Notes under the pieces: model-generated | Told to the model about the DNA's origin: nothing | Seen by the model: the letters and a program-made list of their open reading frames with translations, nothing else | The model's database searches: none | Part shown: in pieces, positions 12,645-22,550 of the stretch | How the letters are laid out: each line of letters begins with the position of its first letter | Position numbering within the stretch: the stretch's first letter is position 1 | Position numbers and translations under genes: made by a program | DNA from: Typha latifolia | Taxonomy: Eukaryota > Streptophyta > Magnoliopsida > Poales > Typhaceae | Direction of reading: 5' to 3' | DNA length: 64,000 nt | Assembly (NCBI GenBank): GCA_019914945.1 | Contig: CM034106.1 | Coordinates: 3,658,001 to 3,722,000 of the forward strand

Positions 12645-13138
12645 AACTATACGTGTTAGGAATACCATTTACCCGTGCTAGTATAAAAAAAATGCATCCT
12701 TCCCAGAAATAATCACAAACACAAAAGACAGCCAAATTGGAAACAAAAGAAGCCAAGTTACCTCCTCCGATTCCTGCGGCTGGCCTCGCGGGCCTTCCTC
12801 TTCTTCTCCTCCTGCTTGTTCTCGAAGAACCTCCTCCGCTTGCATTCCTGAATCACCCCGGCTTTCGACACCTCTCGCCGGAACCGCCTCAGAAGGACCT
12901 CCTCGGGCTCATCCTCATCGACGACGATTTGGACATTGTAGCCCGACCGGAAGAAGAGTACGTTCGCATGGCGGACGGCCGGCTCCACGGCCGCCGCAGC
13001 GGCGTCGGAGAAGGAGGAGGAGAGAGAGAAGGGGCGGCTAGAGGAGAGCGTGAGGTGGGGGAGAAAAGAGTGGCGAACGGTGGGGAAATGAGGTGTTTTC
13101 AAGACAGGGAGTTGAAGGAGAGTGCAGGAAACGGCCAT
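8884..13138 (-). CDS. RPS21: Plastid 30S ribosomal protein bS21c, two-exon nuclear gene
   Basis: Encodes a chloroplast-targeted small-subunit ribosomal protein. Exon 1 (12762-13138) and exon 2 (8884-9004) join to 498 nt, 165 residues. Residues about 1-60 are rich in Ser, Leu and Ala with few acids, as in a transit peptide. The bS21 core follows (SGYNVQIVVDEDEPEEV, LLRRFRREV, IQECKRRRFFENKQEEK) and runs into a basic KRKAREASRRNRRR stretch. Exon 2 adds a plant-type acidic tail ending DNWDMPEGDLPY. The start is the ATG at 13136-13138 in an AAATGG context. The donor (AG|GTAACT) and acceptor (TTTCTCTGCAG) are canonical and keep frame. The protein should act in plastid translation. It is the only undamaged host gene I find in the window. 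Confidence 0.93.
11720..11920. repeat. Pyrimidine/purine-rich block in RPS21 intron
   Basis: Repeated TTTCTCTCC-type runs alternate with GAGAGA runs, giving weak inverted symmetry. It could be low-complexity sequence or a small foldback element; I cannot decide. Confidence 0.4.
12593..12640. repeat. (CT)24 microsatellite in RPS21 intron
   Basis: 48 bp of uninterrupted CT, about 120 bp inside the donor splice site. Read on the gene strand it is (AG)24. Confidence 0.97.
12762..13138 (-). CDS. RPS21: RPS21 exon 1 (coding part)
   Basis: 377 coding bases: transit peptide plus nearly the whole bS21 domain. The exon ends after the second base of a codon, followed by GTAACTTGG. The region is much more GC-rich than its surroundings. 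The opposite-strand open frame over this exon is a shadow. A long T-rich stretch lies upstream, and I could not fix the transcription start. Confidence 0.92.
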
Positions 13139-13865
13139 TTGCTTTTTGGTCTGGTGAAAGTAGAAGAAAGAAGAGGTGACGGTGGATAATGTAGAGGTTT
13201 AAGGTCGAGCTTTATCTTGTGAGGAGTCGCTGGTCTTTTGCGGAGGGAAAAGACAAAGTTTATTTTTAGGTGATTTGCATTAAAAAAACAATTCATTTTG
13301 TCTAGGAAGCTTGTTTGTATTAGTTTCTTTCTAAACTGCACTCGTCCTGGATGAAAAATAGATAGAGAGTTCTGCAAGTCAATTACTAGCTGCATTAAAT
13401 ATTTAATGGTATATCTGATTGGACATACTGATATTCTATAATAATATAAAATTATTTTTGAGAGTTTTGCCTAAAAAATCTGAGATATGTCTTGGGTTGT
13501 ATTTTTTTTTTTTATGTTTTGATTGCAAATTCTCTCTATTTTACTATTTTCTGAGTAATTTGTTCTCATCTTTTTTTTTTTTTTTAAGTTTCTGACAACC
13601 CTAACTTTTATTTAATGAAGTACGGAGGAATGATTGGACATGTTTTCTATTTATACGCAAAAATATAATATTTTAGAAGGAAAACTCATTTTTATTAAGT
13701 GAGACTCTGTCTGAGAGGAGTTGTGAGCACTTTTTAAGCTTATTTTCCTCATCTTCATCATGCTCTCTATCATCTCTGTTTGTCTCTCTATCTTCATTAT
13801 AAATGTGACAATCATGCAACAGTACTATGTCATATGAAATAGTGTTAGATGAGAGAAAAAGATAT
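13139..13865 (-). promoter_or_regulatory. RPS21 5' UTR and upstream region
   Basis: The gene has no other coding neighbour upstream, so its promoter should lie here. Near the ATG the gene-strand sequence is pyrimidine-rich, as plant 5' leaders often are. I see no clear TATA box. T-runs occur at about 13501-13512 and 13570-13586. Confidence 0.35.
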
Positions 13866-14124
13866 TTATACTATGATAGCGTTAGGATCCACCTTCTTCG
13901 TATTAATAAAGATTTTATTATAAAGCAACCGAAAGCCAAATTTTATAAACTCTTGGAAGGGAATCCCAGCCAATATGATATAGAGTAGAAGTACCTTTTT
14001 CCTACAAGAAACCATGAGTTTTGTTGACACCTTAATGGACCAAGATGCTCTTGTTATGTTTGCAGTGTGCCCGTTGTACACTAGAGTGATCAGCATGTTT
14101 ACGACAAAGAAAAGGTAAAAACTA

Positions 14125-14267
14125 TACCAATGTAAGTCCCTATATCGATGTAAGTCCCAAGTCTTCGACATAAGAAACTACTCCTCTATGTAAGTCCCTA
14201 CTTTTCTACATAATGAGTCCGTACTACTCTACGTAAAATCTAAATGACTGACGAAAGTACCTACTCC
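14125..14267. repeat. Degenerate short-unit repeat cluster, left half
   Basis: Units built around GACGTAAGTCCCTACT and TCTACATAATG recur several times with a period near 40-50 bp. They continue after the T1 insertion at 26279-26400, so the cluster was one block before T1 landed in it. It may be the subterminal repeats of a DNA transposon, but I see no terminal repeats to prove that. Confidence 0.5.
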
Positions 14268-15402
14268 TGTAACAACCCAGCCTAAAAAAAATTGTAGTGC
14301 ATGGCACGATGTGGCCAGCCTCGTGCCATGCAGTGGCAGACAGGTTAAGGGTGCCACGCACCCCAGTTGCTGACCCGGCCAACCTAGCGGGGCCAGCTGG
14401 CACGGTGGGCCCCGCAGCTACTGCCAAGCCCCCCCCTCCACCGTCTCTCTCTCTCTCTATCATTTTCTCCTCCCCGTCAACCTCTCTCTCTCTCTATCCT
14501 TAGACCGCTGGCCTGCTACCGTCGCCACCTACATCGACGCCGATCTTGAACCCCTTATTTGAGACCCCGTAGACCTTGCTAGCGATGAATGACGATTGAT
14601 TGACGGATGTGAAGGATACATGGTTCGTGTCTTCTAATCTAAAGTGAGTAGTCTTATCCCCTAGACACCTTTGTCAAATTAGGATACACTATATATTTAT
14701 GTATATGCATGTTTTGGCCTCTAGCATATTTATATGATCTTATTTAGAGATGATTTCAGTTGAGCATATTTTATCATTTATTTGATTATGCTGATCTATG
14801 ATATGAGTATGTTGGTGATATATAGAAATGATTGGAAATGACTATATTATTATGACTTATGTTGAGATGATCCTTAGCATGAGTATGCATGTAATAGACT
14901 AGTATAAGTATGCATATGATAAATGTATAATAGATTACATCGCATTATATCTCTTTTGACTCATCTTCCACCTAAATTTCTTATATGCATGACTTGTTAT
15001 AGTACTGGATAAAATGCATATGATCTATCATTTAGAAAATAAACATGAAATTTGATTGATAGGATAGTTGGTAGAAAGCGTGAGGATACTCAAGTTGGAG
15101 CGAGGGTTAGGACGCGTTTGGTGAATAATTGATTACTCGACATAGTCTCGATCCTATGGCCTAACGTCTGAGGTTGTTAGTTTGTGTGCGCAGCAAACAT
15201 TTGGACACATGTCGTTCTTTAGGGCATATGTGGCGAGTTATCCTCACGTGCTTCTATCAGCTAGAAGAGTACCTGTTAGGTTTTTAATTGTTGGCAATTG
15301 TGTTCAAAATATTCTAACTGTATTTTTACATGTATATGAGCTTTACTCAAGTCTAGAATATCTCTGGTGTGAAGAATTGCAGGATCATTGGAGAAAAGCC
15401 GT

Positions 15403-15650
15403 CGCGTTCACACCGCGTTCACAAACGCGTTCGAACGCGAAATCTACGTTCACACAGACAGAGAGCCGCGTTCACAAACGCGTTCGAACGCGAGCACTGC
15501 GTTCACACGCCACGAGAGCCGCGTTCACAAACGCGTTCGAACGCGGCACCGTTCACACGACCGAGAGCCGCGTTCACAAACGCGTTCGAACGTGGGCACC
15601 GCGTTCACACGACCGAGAGGAAGCGGCGTTCACAAACGTGTTCGAACGCA
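15403..15650 (+). repeat. Tandem array of about 53 bp units in 5' LTR of B
   Basis: Five units, each with CGTTCACAAACGCGTTCGAACG followed by a GCGTTCACACAGACCGAGAGC-type tail. The palindrome GCGTTCGAACGC forms the core. One unit is shortened by a few bases. Confidence 0.92.
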
Positions 15651-15829
15651 ACCCGAAGAATTCAAGCTGTTGCGTTCGAACGCACTTGGGCCCGTTCGAA
15701 CGCACCTGAGATCAAGTCAGGCCGTTCGAACGCACACGGGCCGCGTTCGAACGCACCTATGAAGTTTGCAATTTATTGGATTTTCGTGAGTACGAATATA
15801 ACTTGTATTTGGCTCTATCTTGGAGATGA

Positions 15830-15836
15830 TATATAA
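15830..15836 (+). promoter_or_regulatory. TATA box of 5' LTR of B
   Basis: TATATAA about 75 bp after the last palindrome copy and conserved among all Sirevirus-like LTRs here. Probable U3 core promoter for element RNA. Confidence 0.6.
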
Positions 15837-16301
15837 GGATAGTGTTGCCCTAACTTGAGGGATTGAAGAAGATCATTCAAGGAGACTTTTTGGAGGCTAC
15901 ATTGGTTCTTCAACTCACAAGGCTCTTCTCATCTACAAATCTTAATTTTTCGTCTTAAGGGATATCGAGACGAAAGATCAATCTCGAGGGTTACTGAGAT
16001 TGGACTTCAATCATGAGAAGCAGTGAATCGTGGGTTCTAGCGAGCAAGACTGAGAGGAACAAAGTCGTTTGGATCGACGGGTTGTTTTGTGAGTCAGTCT
16101 TGTAACTGCTACTATTCTAGTGATTGGTTTTGATCCGAATTTGGATCAGTGGTTATTTCCCGTTTGGCTTTTTCCACGTTAAAATCTTGGCGTACATCTC
16201 TGCTTTCGTTTTTAATATTTCGTCTAATGTTTACTTAAGCAAACGAAAAATATCTTTGCCTAGTGTTTAGATACATACGTGTGTCTAGGGGTTATTTCAA
16301 T

Positions 16302-16313
16302 TGGTATCAGAGC
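16302..16313 (+). other. Primer binding site of element B
   Basis: TGGTATCAGAGC, a perfect match to the usual plant initiator-tRNA-Met site, two bases after the 5' LTR. Confidence 0.95.
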
Positions 16314-16348
16314 GGGTTCTCTCACTCTTTGAGAGAGATCAGATAGGC

Positions 16349-17764
16349 ATGGATTTTCATAGAGATGGACCCTCATCTATTAGACCTCCTATTCTAGATG
16401 GATCAAATTATGGATATTGGAAAGCTAGGATGATAGCTTATTTAAAGTCTATAGATGAGCGTGTATGGATGGCCATTGTGAACGGTTGGAGTCCACCAAT
16501 GTACATGGTGAATGATAAGTTTGTTGAGAAACCGATTGAGTCATGGGATAAGACAGATTATGAAAAAGTTGGCTGGAATAGCAAAGCAATAAATTCAATT
16601 TTTAGTTGTGTTTTCTCGAAAGAATTTAGAAGAATTTCTACTTGTGAAATAGCAAAAGAAGCCTGGACGATCTTAGAAACAACTCATGAAGGAACTATGG
16701 CTGTAAAACTTTTGAAACTTCAGAGGTTGACTACTAGTTTTGAAACCCTACGTATGGAGGAGAATGAGACATTTAATGAGTTCTATGCTAAGCTAAGTGA
16801 TATAGTCAACTTTAGTTTCAACCTAGGAGAGAAAATTCCTAAAAACAGAATTGTCCGTAAGATTCTTAGGTCTCTTCCAGAAAGGTTTCAGGGGAAAGTT
16901 ACAGCTATTGAGGAAAGTAAAGACATCGACTCTATGAAAGTTGAACAATTGGTAGGAAATCTTCAAACATTTGAGTCCAGTCATTCAAAACCGAGGAAGT
17001 CCAAAGGGATGGCTCTATCCACTGTTGAACAAAATTTAGAGGAGTCTGATGATGAAGGTGATTTAGATGTTGAGATGTTGGCTATGTTTGTCAAAAAGTT
17101 CAATAAATTTTTTCGGAAGCCAAACAAGTTGAATGCTGAAAAATTTGAAAAAAATAAAGCTTTTGTGAAAAAGAAGAATACTGTGAGTTCGAATACAAGT
17201 GCTAGCAACAACAATGTCAAACAAAAAAATAAGAATTCTGAGAATAAAGTTCAATGTTTTGAATGTTCTGGTTTTGGACACATCGCACAAGAATGCCCTA
17301 ATTGTCTTAAGAGAAAGGATAAAGCTATGAAAGTTACTTGGGATGATTCAGATGAATCTAATGATGATTCTGAAAAAGACGAAGAAAATTTTGTAGCCTT
17401 TGCCTCTTCTCTGCTTAATACTAACTCTATTGTTGATTCTGATAGTACAGATGATTTTGATATGCTACCAGCTGAGGAAAATGAATCTGAAATTCAAAAG
17501 GCATATAATGACTTGTACCTGGAGTCATTTAAACTCAAGAAAAGCAATCTTAGACTACTTCAACGACTCAAGGTAATTGAACCAGAAAGAATTCAATTTG
17601 AGGAGAAGTACAAATTGGAGCTTGAACGTGTCAAAAACCTTTCTGAACAACTTGACAATGCGAAAAATAAAATGAAGGCTGATGAAATTGAACTAGAGCG
17701 ATTGCATAAAGAAGTTACATTTCTAAAAGGGAAGAACAAACTGGACGAGATACTAAAAGCTTAG
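16349..17764 (+). CDS. Gag of element B
   Basis: Structural Gag that would assemble the virus-like particle and bind element RNA. The start is the ATG at 16349 (MDFHRDGP); the upstream in-frame ATG overlaps the primer-site region and is unlikely. The N-terminal two thirds is the copia UBN2-type gag core. A CCHC zinc knuckle (CFECSGFGHIAQECPN) is at about 17253-17300. An acidic segment and a long heptad-like, coiled-coil-prone stretch follow. It ends at TAG 17762-17764 where element A has a glutamine codon, so this stop is probably a mutation rather than the natural gag end. The 471 residues up to the stop are otherwise uninterrupted. Confidence 0.9.
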   Translation: MDFHRDGPSSIRPPILDGSNYGYWKARMIAYLKSIDERVWMAIVNGWSPPMYMVNDKFVEKPIESWDKTDYEKVGWNSKAINSIFSCVFSKEFRRISTCEIAKEAWTILETTHEGTMAVKLLKLQRLTTSFETLRMEENETFNEFYAKLSDIVNFSFNLGEKIPKNRIVRKILRSLPERFQGKVTAIEESKDIDSMKVEQLVGNLQTFESSHSKPRKSKGMALSTVEQNLEESDDEGDLDVEMLAMFVKKFNKFFRKPNKLNAEKFEKNKAFVKKKNTVSSNTSASNNNVKQKNKNSENKVQCFECSGFGHIAQECPNCLKRKDKAMKVTWDDSDESNDDSEKDEENFVAFASSLLNTNSIVDSDSTDDFDMLPAEENESEIQKAYNDLYLESFKLKKSNLRLLQRLKVIEPERIQFEEKYKLELERVKNLSEQLDNAKNKMKADEIELERLHKEVTFLKGKNKLDEILKA

Positions 17765-18740
17765 ATCTCTGGAAAAGACAGGTATGGTGTTGAATACACT
17801 AGTAATTCAAATAATAATAAAACTATTTTTGTTTCTGCAGGTATACAAAAGGAAGAATACCTGATGCCATCAACCGCATTTACAAAGAAATCCTGGATGA
17901 ATGCTTCTAAACTGAAGTTGAATCTACAAACTAGTGAAACTTCGACGGTACCAAAGGTAAACTCTAGTCACACTCCTCGACAAAAGGTGAGTAGAAAAAG
18001 GTTTGTTCCGACATGCTATCATTGCGGCATTTTAGGGCATATTCGACCTCATTGCAAACTTTTGCAAAAACCTAGAAATGCTTTCATTTATGGGATGAAA
18101 ACAAAGGCCATATGGGTCAAGAAAAGTGATTTAAGATGTTATGTTGTGCATACAGCCTTGAAAGCTTTAAATTCTGATTTTGTGGTATTTAGACAGCGGT
18201 TGTTCAAGACATATGTCGGGTGACAAGTTGTTATTTTCTAATCTTGAAAAACATGAAGGGGGAGTTGTGACATTCGGAGATGGTAATTCATCAAAGGTAA
18301 TAGGTAAAGGAAAGGTAAGTATTCCAGGGATTCCTAGTCTCAAAAATGTTCTGTATGTTAAGGGCTTGAAAGCAAATCTACTGAGTATCAGTCAATTTTG
18401 TGATGAAGATTATGAGGTAAAATTCTCCAAAAATGATTGTACTATTTTAGATCATGATGGTAATGTTGTATGTTATGGATCTAGAACATCTGATAATTGC
18501 TATATTGTTGGAACTTCACATAAACTGAAATGTAACAGTGCCTCTTTCGACATTGCAGATCTCTAGCATCAACGTCTTGGACATGTGAATCACAAGGAAT
18601 TATTTACTCTGTCCAAACATGAAGTGGTAAGAGGAATACCTAAGATGAAAGAAATGTCAAAAAGAGTGTGCGGTTCGTGTCAAATTGGAAAACAAATTTG
18701 AATCTCACACAAGAAAGTAAATTCAGCTACCACCAACCAT
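17765..18740 (+). pseudogene. Gag tail, protease and integrase N-terminus of element B, broken
   Basis: After the TAG the same frame continues with a second zinc knuckle (CYHCGILGHIRPHC, about 18016-18057). A frameshift near 18170 leads to the aspartic protease motif WYLDSGCSRHMSG. The protease and GAG-pre-integrase region run to a TAG at 18564-18566 replacing a tryptophan codon. The zinc-binding segment of integrase (LGHVNHKEL, CGSCQIGK) follows with another stop after GKQI. All parts are recognisable; none would be made as a whole. Confidence 0.88.
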
Positions 18741-19540
18741 GTGCTTCAATTAGTTCACATGGACTTGATGGGTCCAACAAAAACTGAAAGTCTTGGAGGT
18801 AAACGCTATATATTTTTAATGGTCGATGATTACTCTAGATATACCTGGGTTGCCTTTCTACGTGAGAAGTCTGAAACCTTTGAAGTTTTTAAATCACTAT
18901 GCATAAAATTGCAGAATGAAAAATCTACAACCCTAGTTAGGATTCGTTCTGATCATGGTAGAGAATTTGAAAATGAAAATTTTTCTGTATTTTGTGATTC
19001 TCTTGGTATTCAACATGAGTTTTCAGCTCCTATAACTCCACAACAGAACGGGATTGTTGAAAGAAAAAAACCGAGTTGTGCAGGAAATGGCTAGGGTTAT
19101 GCTTCACGCTAAAAATGTTACTCAAAGGTTTTGGGCAGAGGCGGTCAATACAGCGGTACACGTGATAAATCGTGTTTATCTCAGACTAGGTACAAAAATG
19201 ACTGCTTATAAAATCTGGAAAGGTAAGAAACCTAGTGTTAAATATTTTCGAGGTTTTGGTAGTAAATGTTATATCTTGCGTGATCGAGAATATTTGACTA
19301 AATTTGACACTAGAAGTAGCGAAGGCATCTTCTTGGGGTATTCGAATAATAGTAGAGCCTACGAGTATTTAATCTTGACACTTCTACCGTTATGGAATCT
19401 CGCTAATGTTATGATAGATGAATCCACGACTGACTTAACCGAAGCTACTCCGTTTTTGTTTTTCTCGCGATACAAATTACGAAGAAATAGGAAAGGAGCT
19501 TGATCTGGAAATTGAGAATCAGAACGAGGACAAAGTTGAA
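18741..19540 (+). pseudogene. Integrase core of element B, broken
   Basis: Shows VHMDLMGPT, SDHGREFEN and the NGIVERK region of the copia integrase D-D-E core. An extra A in the run near 19068 shifts frame. The next piece (from 19054) carries ARVMLHAKN, FWAEAVNTAVHVINR and FLGYSNNSRAY, and is broken again near 19365 and 19480. It would insert element DNA into the host genome if intact. Confidence 0.88.
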
Positions 19541-21222
19541 ATGAACAAAAATGACTTCAACATACCGGAACCATCTGCTAGAGTGAAATCAAATCATCCA
19601 CTGTCACAAGTGATCGGAGACTTGAATGAACCAATTAAGACAAGACGACAAATCCAAAGTGAGGTATCATTTACTTGTTATACATCTTCTTTTGAACCTA
19701 AAAATGTGAAGGAAGCATTGTTAGACGATTCTTGGGTTAATGCTATGCATGAGGAATTAGAGCAATTTTCTAGGAATGATGTTTGGTATTTAGTCCCTAG
19801 ACCTAAGAATGTGAATGTCATTGGAACAAAATGGATTTACAAGTATAAAAGTGATGAACATGGCAATATAGTTCGGAATAAAGCCAAACTAGTAGCACAG
19901 GGATACACTCAGGTTGAGGGTATAGATTTTGATGAGACTTTTGCTCCTGTTGCTAGATTAGAGTCTATTCATATACTGCTTGCCATTGCTTGTCATTTAA
20001 AATTTAAATTGTTTCAAATGGATGTTAAAAGTGCCTTCTTGAATGGTATCCTGAATGAAGAAGTTTATGTGGAACAACCTAAGGGTTTCGAAGATCAAAA
20101 ATTTCCTTCTCATGTTTCTAAATTGAAAAAGGCCCTCTACGGGCTAAAACAAGCTCTAAGAGCTTGGTATGAGAAGTTGACAACTTTTTTAGTGGATGCG
20201 GGGTTCACTCGAGGGGGAGTGGACAAGACATTGTTCATTAGACGGTCGAACAGAAGTTTAGTTGTGGCACAAATATATGTGGATGACATTGTCTTCGGGG
20301 CAATGAGTCAATCGTTAGCTAAGGAGTTTGCTGATCTCATGCATAGTCATTTTGAGATGAGCATGATGGGTGAGTTGAAGTTCTTTTTGGGACTTCAAAT
20401 TACTTAATTGGAAAGAGGGATATTTATCGCTCAAACCAAATATGCTAAGGATCTAGTGACTAAATTTGGTTTAGAAAATGCAAAATATGCTAGAACTCCT
20501 ATGAGTACAACTACCAAACTAGGTAAGGATATTTCAGGACAAAGTGTTGATCAGACACTGTATAGGAGCATGATTGGTAGTCTTTTGTACTTAACTGCTA
20601 GTAGACCTAATATTGCATTTAGTGTCGGTGTGTGTGCTAGGTTTCGATCCCGAACCTAAGGAGTCACATTTGTTTGCCGTGAAACGTATCATAAAATATG
20701 TCAAAGCACACGTTGATTTAGGTATCCTCCGGTTTACGTATGACTCGGGTGCTATCATATCGGGATACACGGATTCGATTGGGCAGTTCATGTGATGATA
20801 GAAAAAGTACTTCGTATGGATGTTTTTATGTTGGAAACAATCTGGTTGCTTGGCACAGTAAGAAACAAAACTCGATATCTTTATCTACTGCAGAGGCCGA
20901 GTACATTACAGCAGGTAGTTGTTGTTCTCAGTTACTATGGATGAAACAGATGGTCAAGGATTATGGCATTGAACAAGATACTATGGTGCTTTATTGTGAC
21001 AACATGAGTGGTATTAATATATCGAAAAATCCTATTCAGCACTCGCGTACAAAACATATTGATATCCGACATCATTTTATACGCGAGTTAGTTGAAGACA
21101 AAACAATAGCACTTGAACATGTTGAGACGGAGAAACAGTTGGGTGATTTGTTTACAAAACCTTTGGATTTACAGAGATTTGAGTATCTTCATACTTCTTT
21201 AGGGATTTGTGCTTTGGACTGA
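19541..21222 (+). pseudogene. Reverse transcriptase and RNase H of element B, broken
   Basis: The copia RT reads open from 19541 to a TAA at 20405-20407 and includes [24 protein letters not shown] and the catalytic YVDDIVFGA. After that stop the same domain resumes from 20408. Frame changes near 20640 and 20790 interrupt it. RNase H (20740-21222) shows SLSTAEAEYI, YCDNMSGINIS and SRTKHIDIRHHF and ends LGICALD. One stop and two frameshifts in about 1.7 kb. Confidence 0.9.
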
Positions 21223-22550
21223 TTTTATTGGGATTTGAGTTCTTTTTAGTTTGCGAGTTTCTTATCGTTTCGTTTTTTTTGGTTTTCTTTACTCTGACAT
21301 TTTCTTTGGTTTTAGTTTTAGATTCGTCGAGAGTTTTTGTTATATAAAAAAAAAATTGATGCACTCCTAGATTCAATACTATACTCTCGACATAAAAATA
21401 TGATTTTCCTTTTGATTATAAGTTATTATAGTCAAGTTTGTCATCTTGTAGTATATTGTTTCAATTTTAATTTTGTCACTCCCTCGACTTCAATAATTAT
21501 AAATGTTTAATGCACTCATAACGTATGTGTATTCTTGTGTGAGCATGATATCATGAATATTTTTTTTAAATAGCTCTCTATTAACTTTGATTTGCACAAT
21601 TTGACCTCATGCTTAGTTATCAAATATATTTTTATAAAAGATCAATGAAAAGGGCTACAATGAGTTAGTGTGAAAGCCATCTTGTTTCGAGTCCAGTTTG
21701 ACTCAGTACGTTATTTGCAATTTAAAAAAAAAATGATATATGTGAATCTCTTCTTGCACATCGGTTGATTTGTACTACAAGAAAAGGGCTACCTACTCAT
21801 GTGTGAAAGCCGTCATTGCACATATATGTTTCAGTAAAAAAAAAAATACAGGAAAAATTCCTGTTGTGTTATAGAGAATAAGTCGAAAAGTGCAACATTT
21901 CCATACTAAGTCGGTTTGACTACTGTGTTGCATCATTGTTTATATAGAAAAGTTTGTTTAAAAAGATTGGTTCATGTTATTAATGCACATCTTGCATATG
22001 CATATCGTTATGATCAATCAAGATTAATGTAATTTTGAGTGATGCATTCGAATTGATTATAATATGCTTTTGATGATTTGATTGATCTTGTATGACTTAT
22101 TTCATTTGATTGTCATATTCTATGTCTTGAATATAGTTTGGAATTCTAGAAGTGCATCTCCAAAATGATTTTGAACTTGTTTTTAGCTTATAAAAATAAA
22201 AAAAATAAAAAAAGGGCGTTCGAACGCGCGGACTGGTGCGTTCGAACGCACTCGTGGGTTCTTTAAATACTGCGTCCAAACCCAAGGGTTTCATCTTCCT
22301 TTTTCCAAACCCTAAAAACCCTTCATTTTTCCCTTCTCAAATCTTCAAGATCTTGGTGTTTTGATCACGTTAATGTTAAACTCTTGATGGTTCTTGTGAG
22401 ATTGAACGTGATATCTTAGCGTTTTTCAAGTGAAAGATGTTTTTCCTTTTGGGGCTTCATGGTTTCTACCAGTTTTTTTTTCGAATTCTTGCTATTTTTT
22501 TGGTTGCTTTGGGCATGTATTGAATATTGCAACGTGTTTTCTGTTCAAGA
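21223..22550 (+). other. Spacer between pol and ORF3 of element B
   Basis: 1.3 kb without ORFs, matched in elements A and C. It contains the GAAAAGGGCTAC/GTGTGAAAGCC motif pair (about 21650-21815). Near the end it has two copies of the GCGTTCGAACGC palindrome (22216-22253), a TTTAAATA at 22262-22269 and a telo-box-like AAACCCTA at 22307-22314 before the ORF3 leader. Confidence 0.8.
22216..22314 (+). promoter_or_regulatory. Candidate internal promoter for ORF3
   Basis: Two palindrome copies, then TTTAAATA about 12 bp later, then AAACCCTA, a motif common in leaders and promoters of plant translation-related genes. This repeats the palindrome-then-TATA order of the LTRs. Function is inference; nothing here proves transcription. 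Confidence 0.4.

Larger units (their letters stand above)
9005..12761 (-). other. RPS21: RPS21 intron
   Basis: A 3757 bp phase-2 intron with GT...AG ends. No transposon ORF is recognisable inside. Near the donor is a 24-unit CT repeat (12593-12640), and around 11726-11900 there is a CT/GA-rich block. Otherwise it is plain AT-rich intron sequence. Confidence 0.85.
15274..16299 (+). repeat. 5' LTR of element B
   Basis: 1026 bp, TGTTAGG...ATTTCA. It carries five tandem palindrome-bearing units (15403-15650), further single motif copies to about 15755, then a TATA box at 15830-15836. It is 161 bp shorter than the 3' LTR, which is three repeat units. Confidence 0.95.

Noticed and set aside
12737..13189. 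150-codon ORF on the plus strand
   Set aside because: Antisense shadow of RPS21 exon 1, kept open by GC-rich codons.
14224..14503. Small ORFs at the T1 start
   Set aside because: They span the T1 boundary and have simple-sequence composition.
15403..15755. Reading the palindromes as heat-shock elements
   Set aside because: Heat-shock elements need NGAAN/NTTCN modules at 5 bp spacing; TTCGAA lacks that spacing.
15182..15836. Overlapping ORFs with repeated RSQTRSNA-type peptides
   Set aside because: They read the tandem LTR array in all three frames; the repeat length and composition keep frames open. No sign of a real protein.
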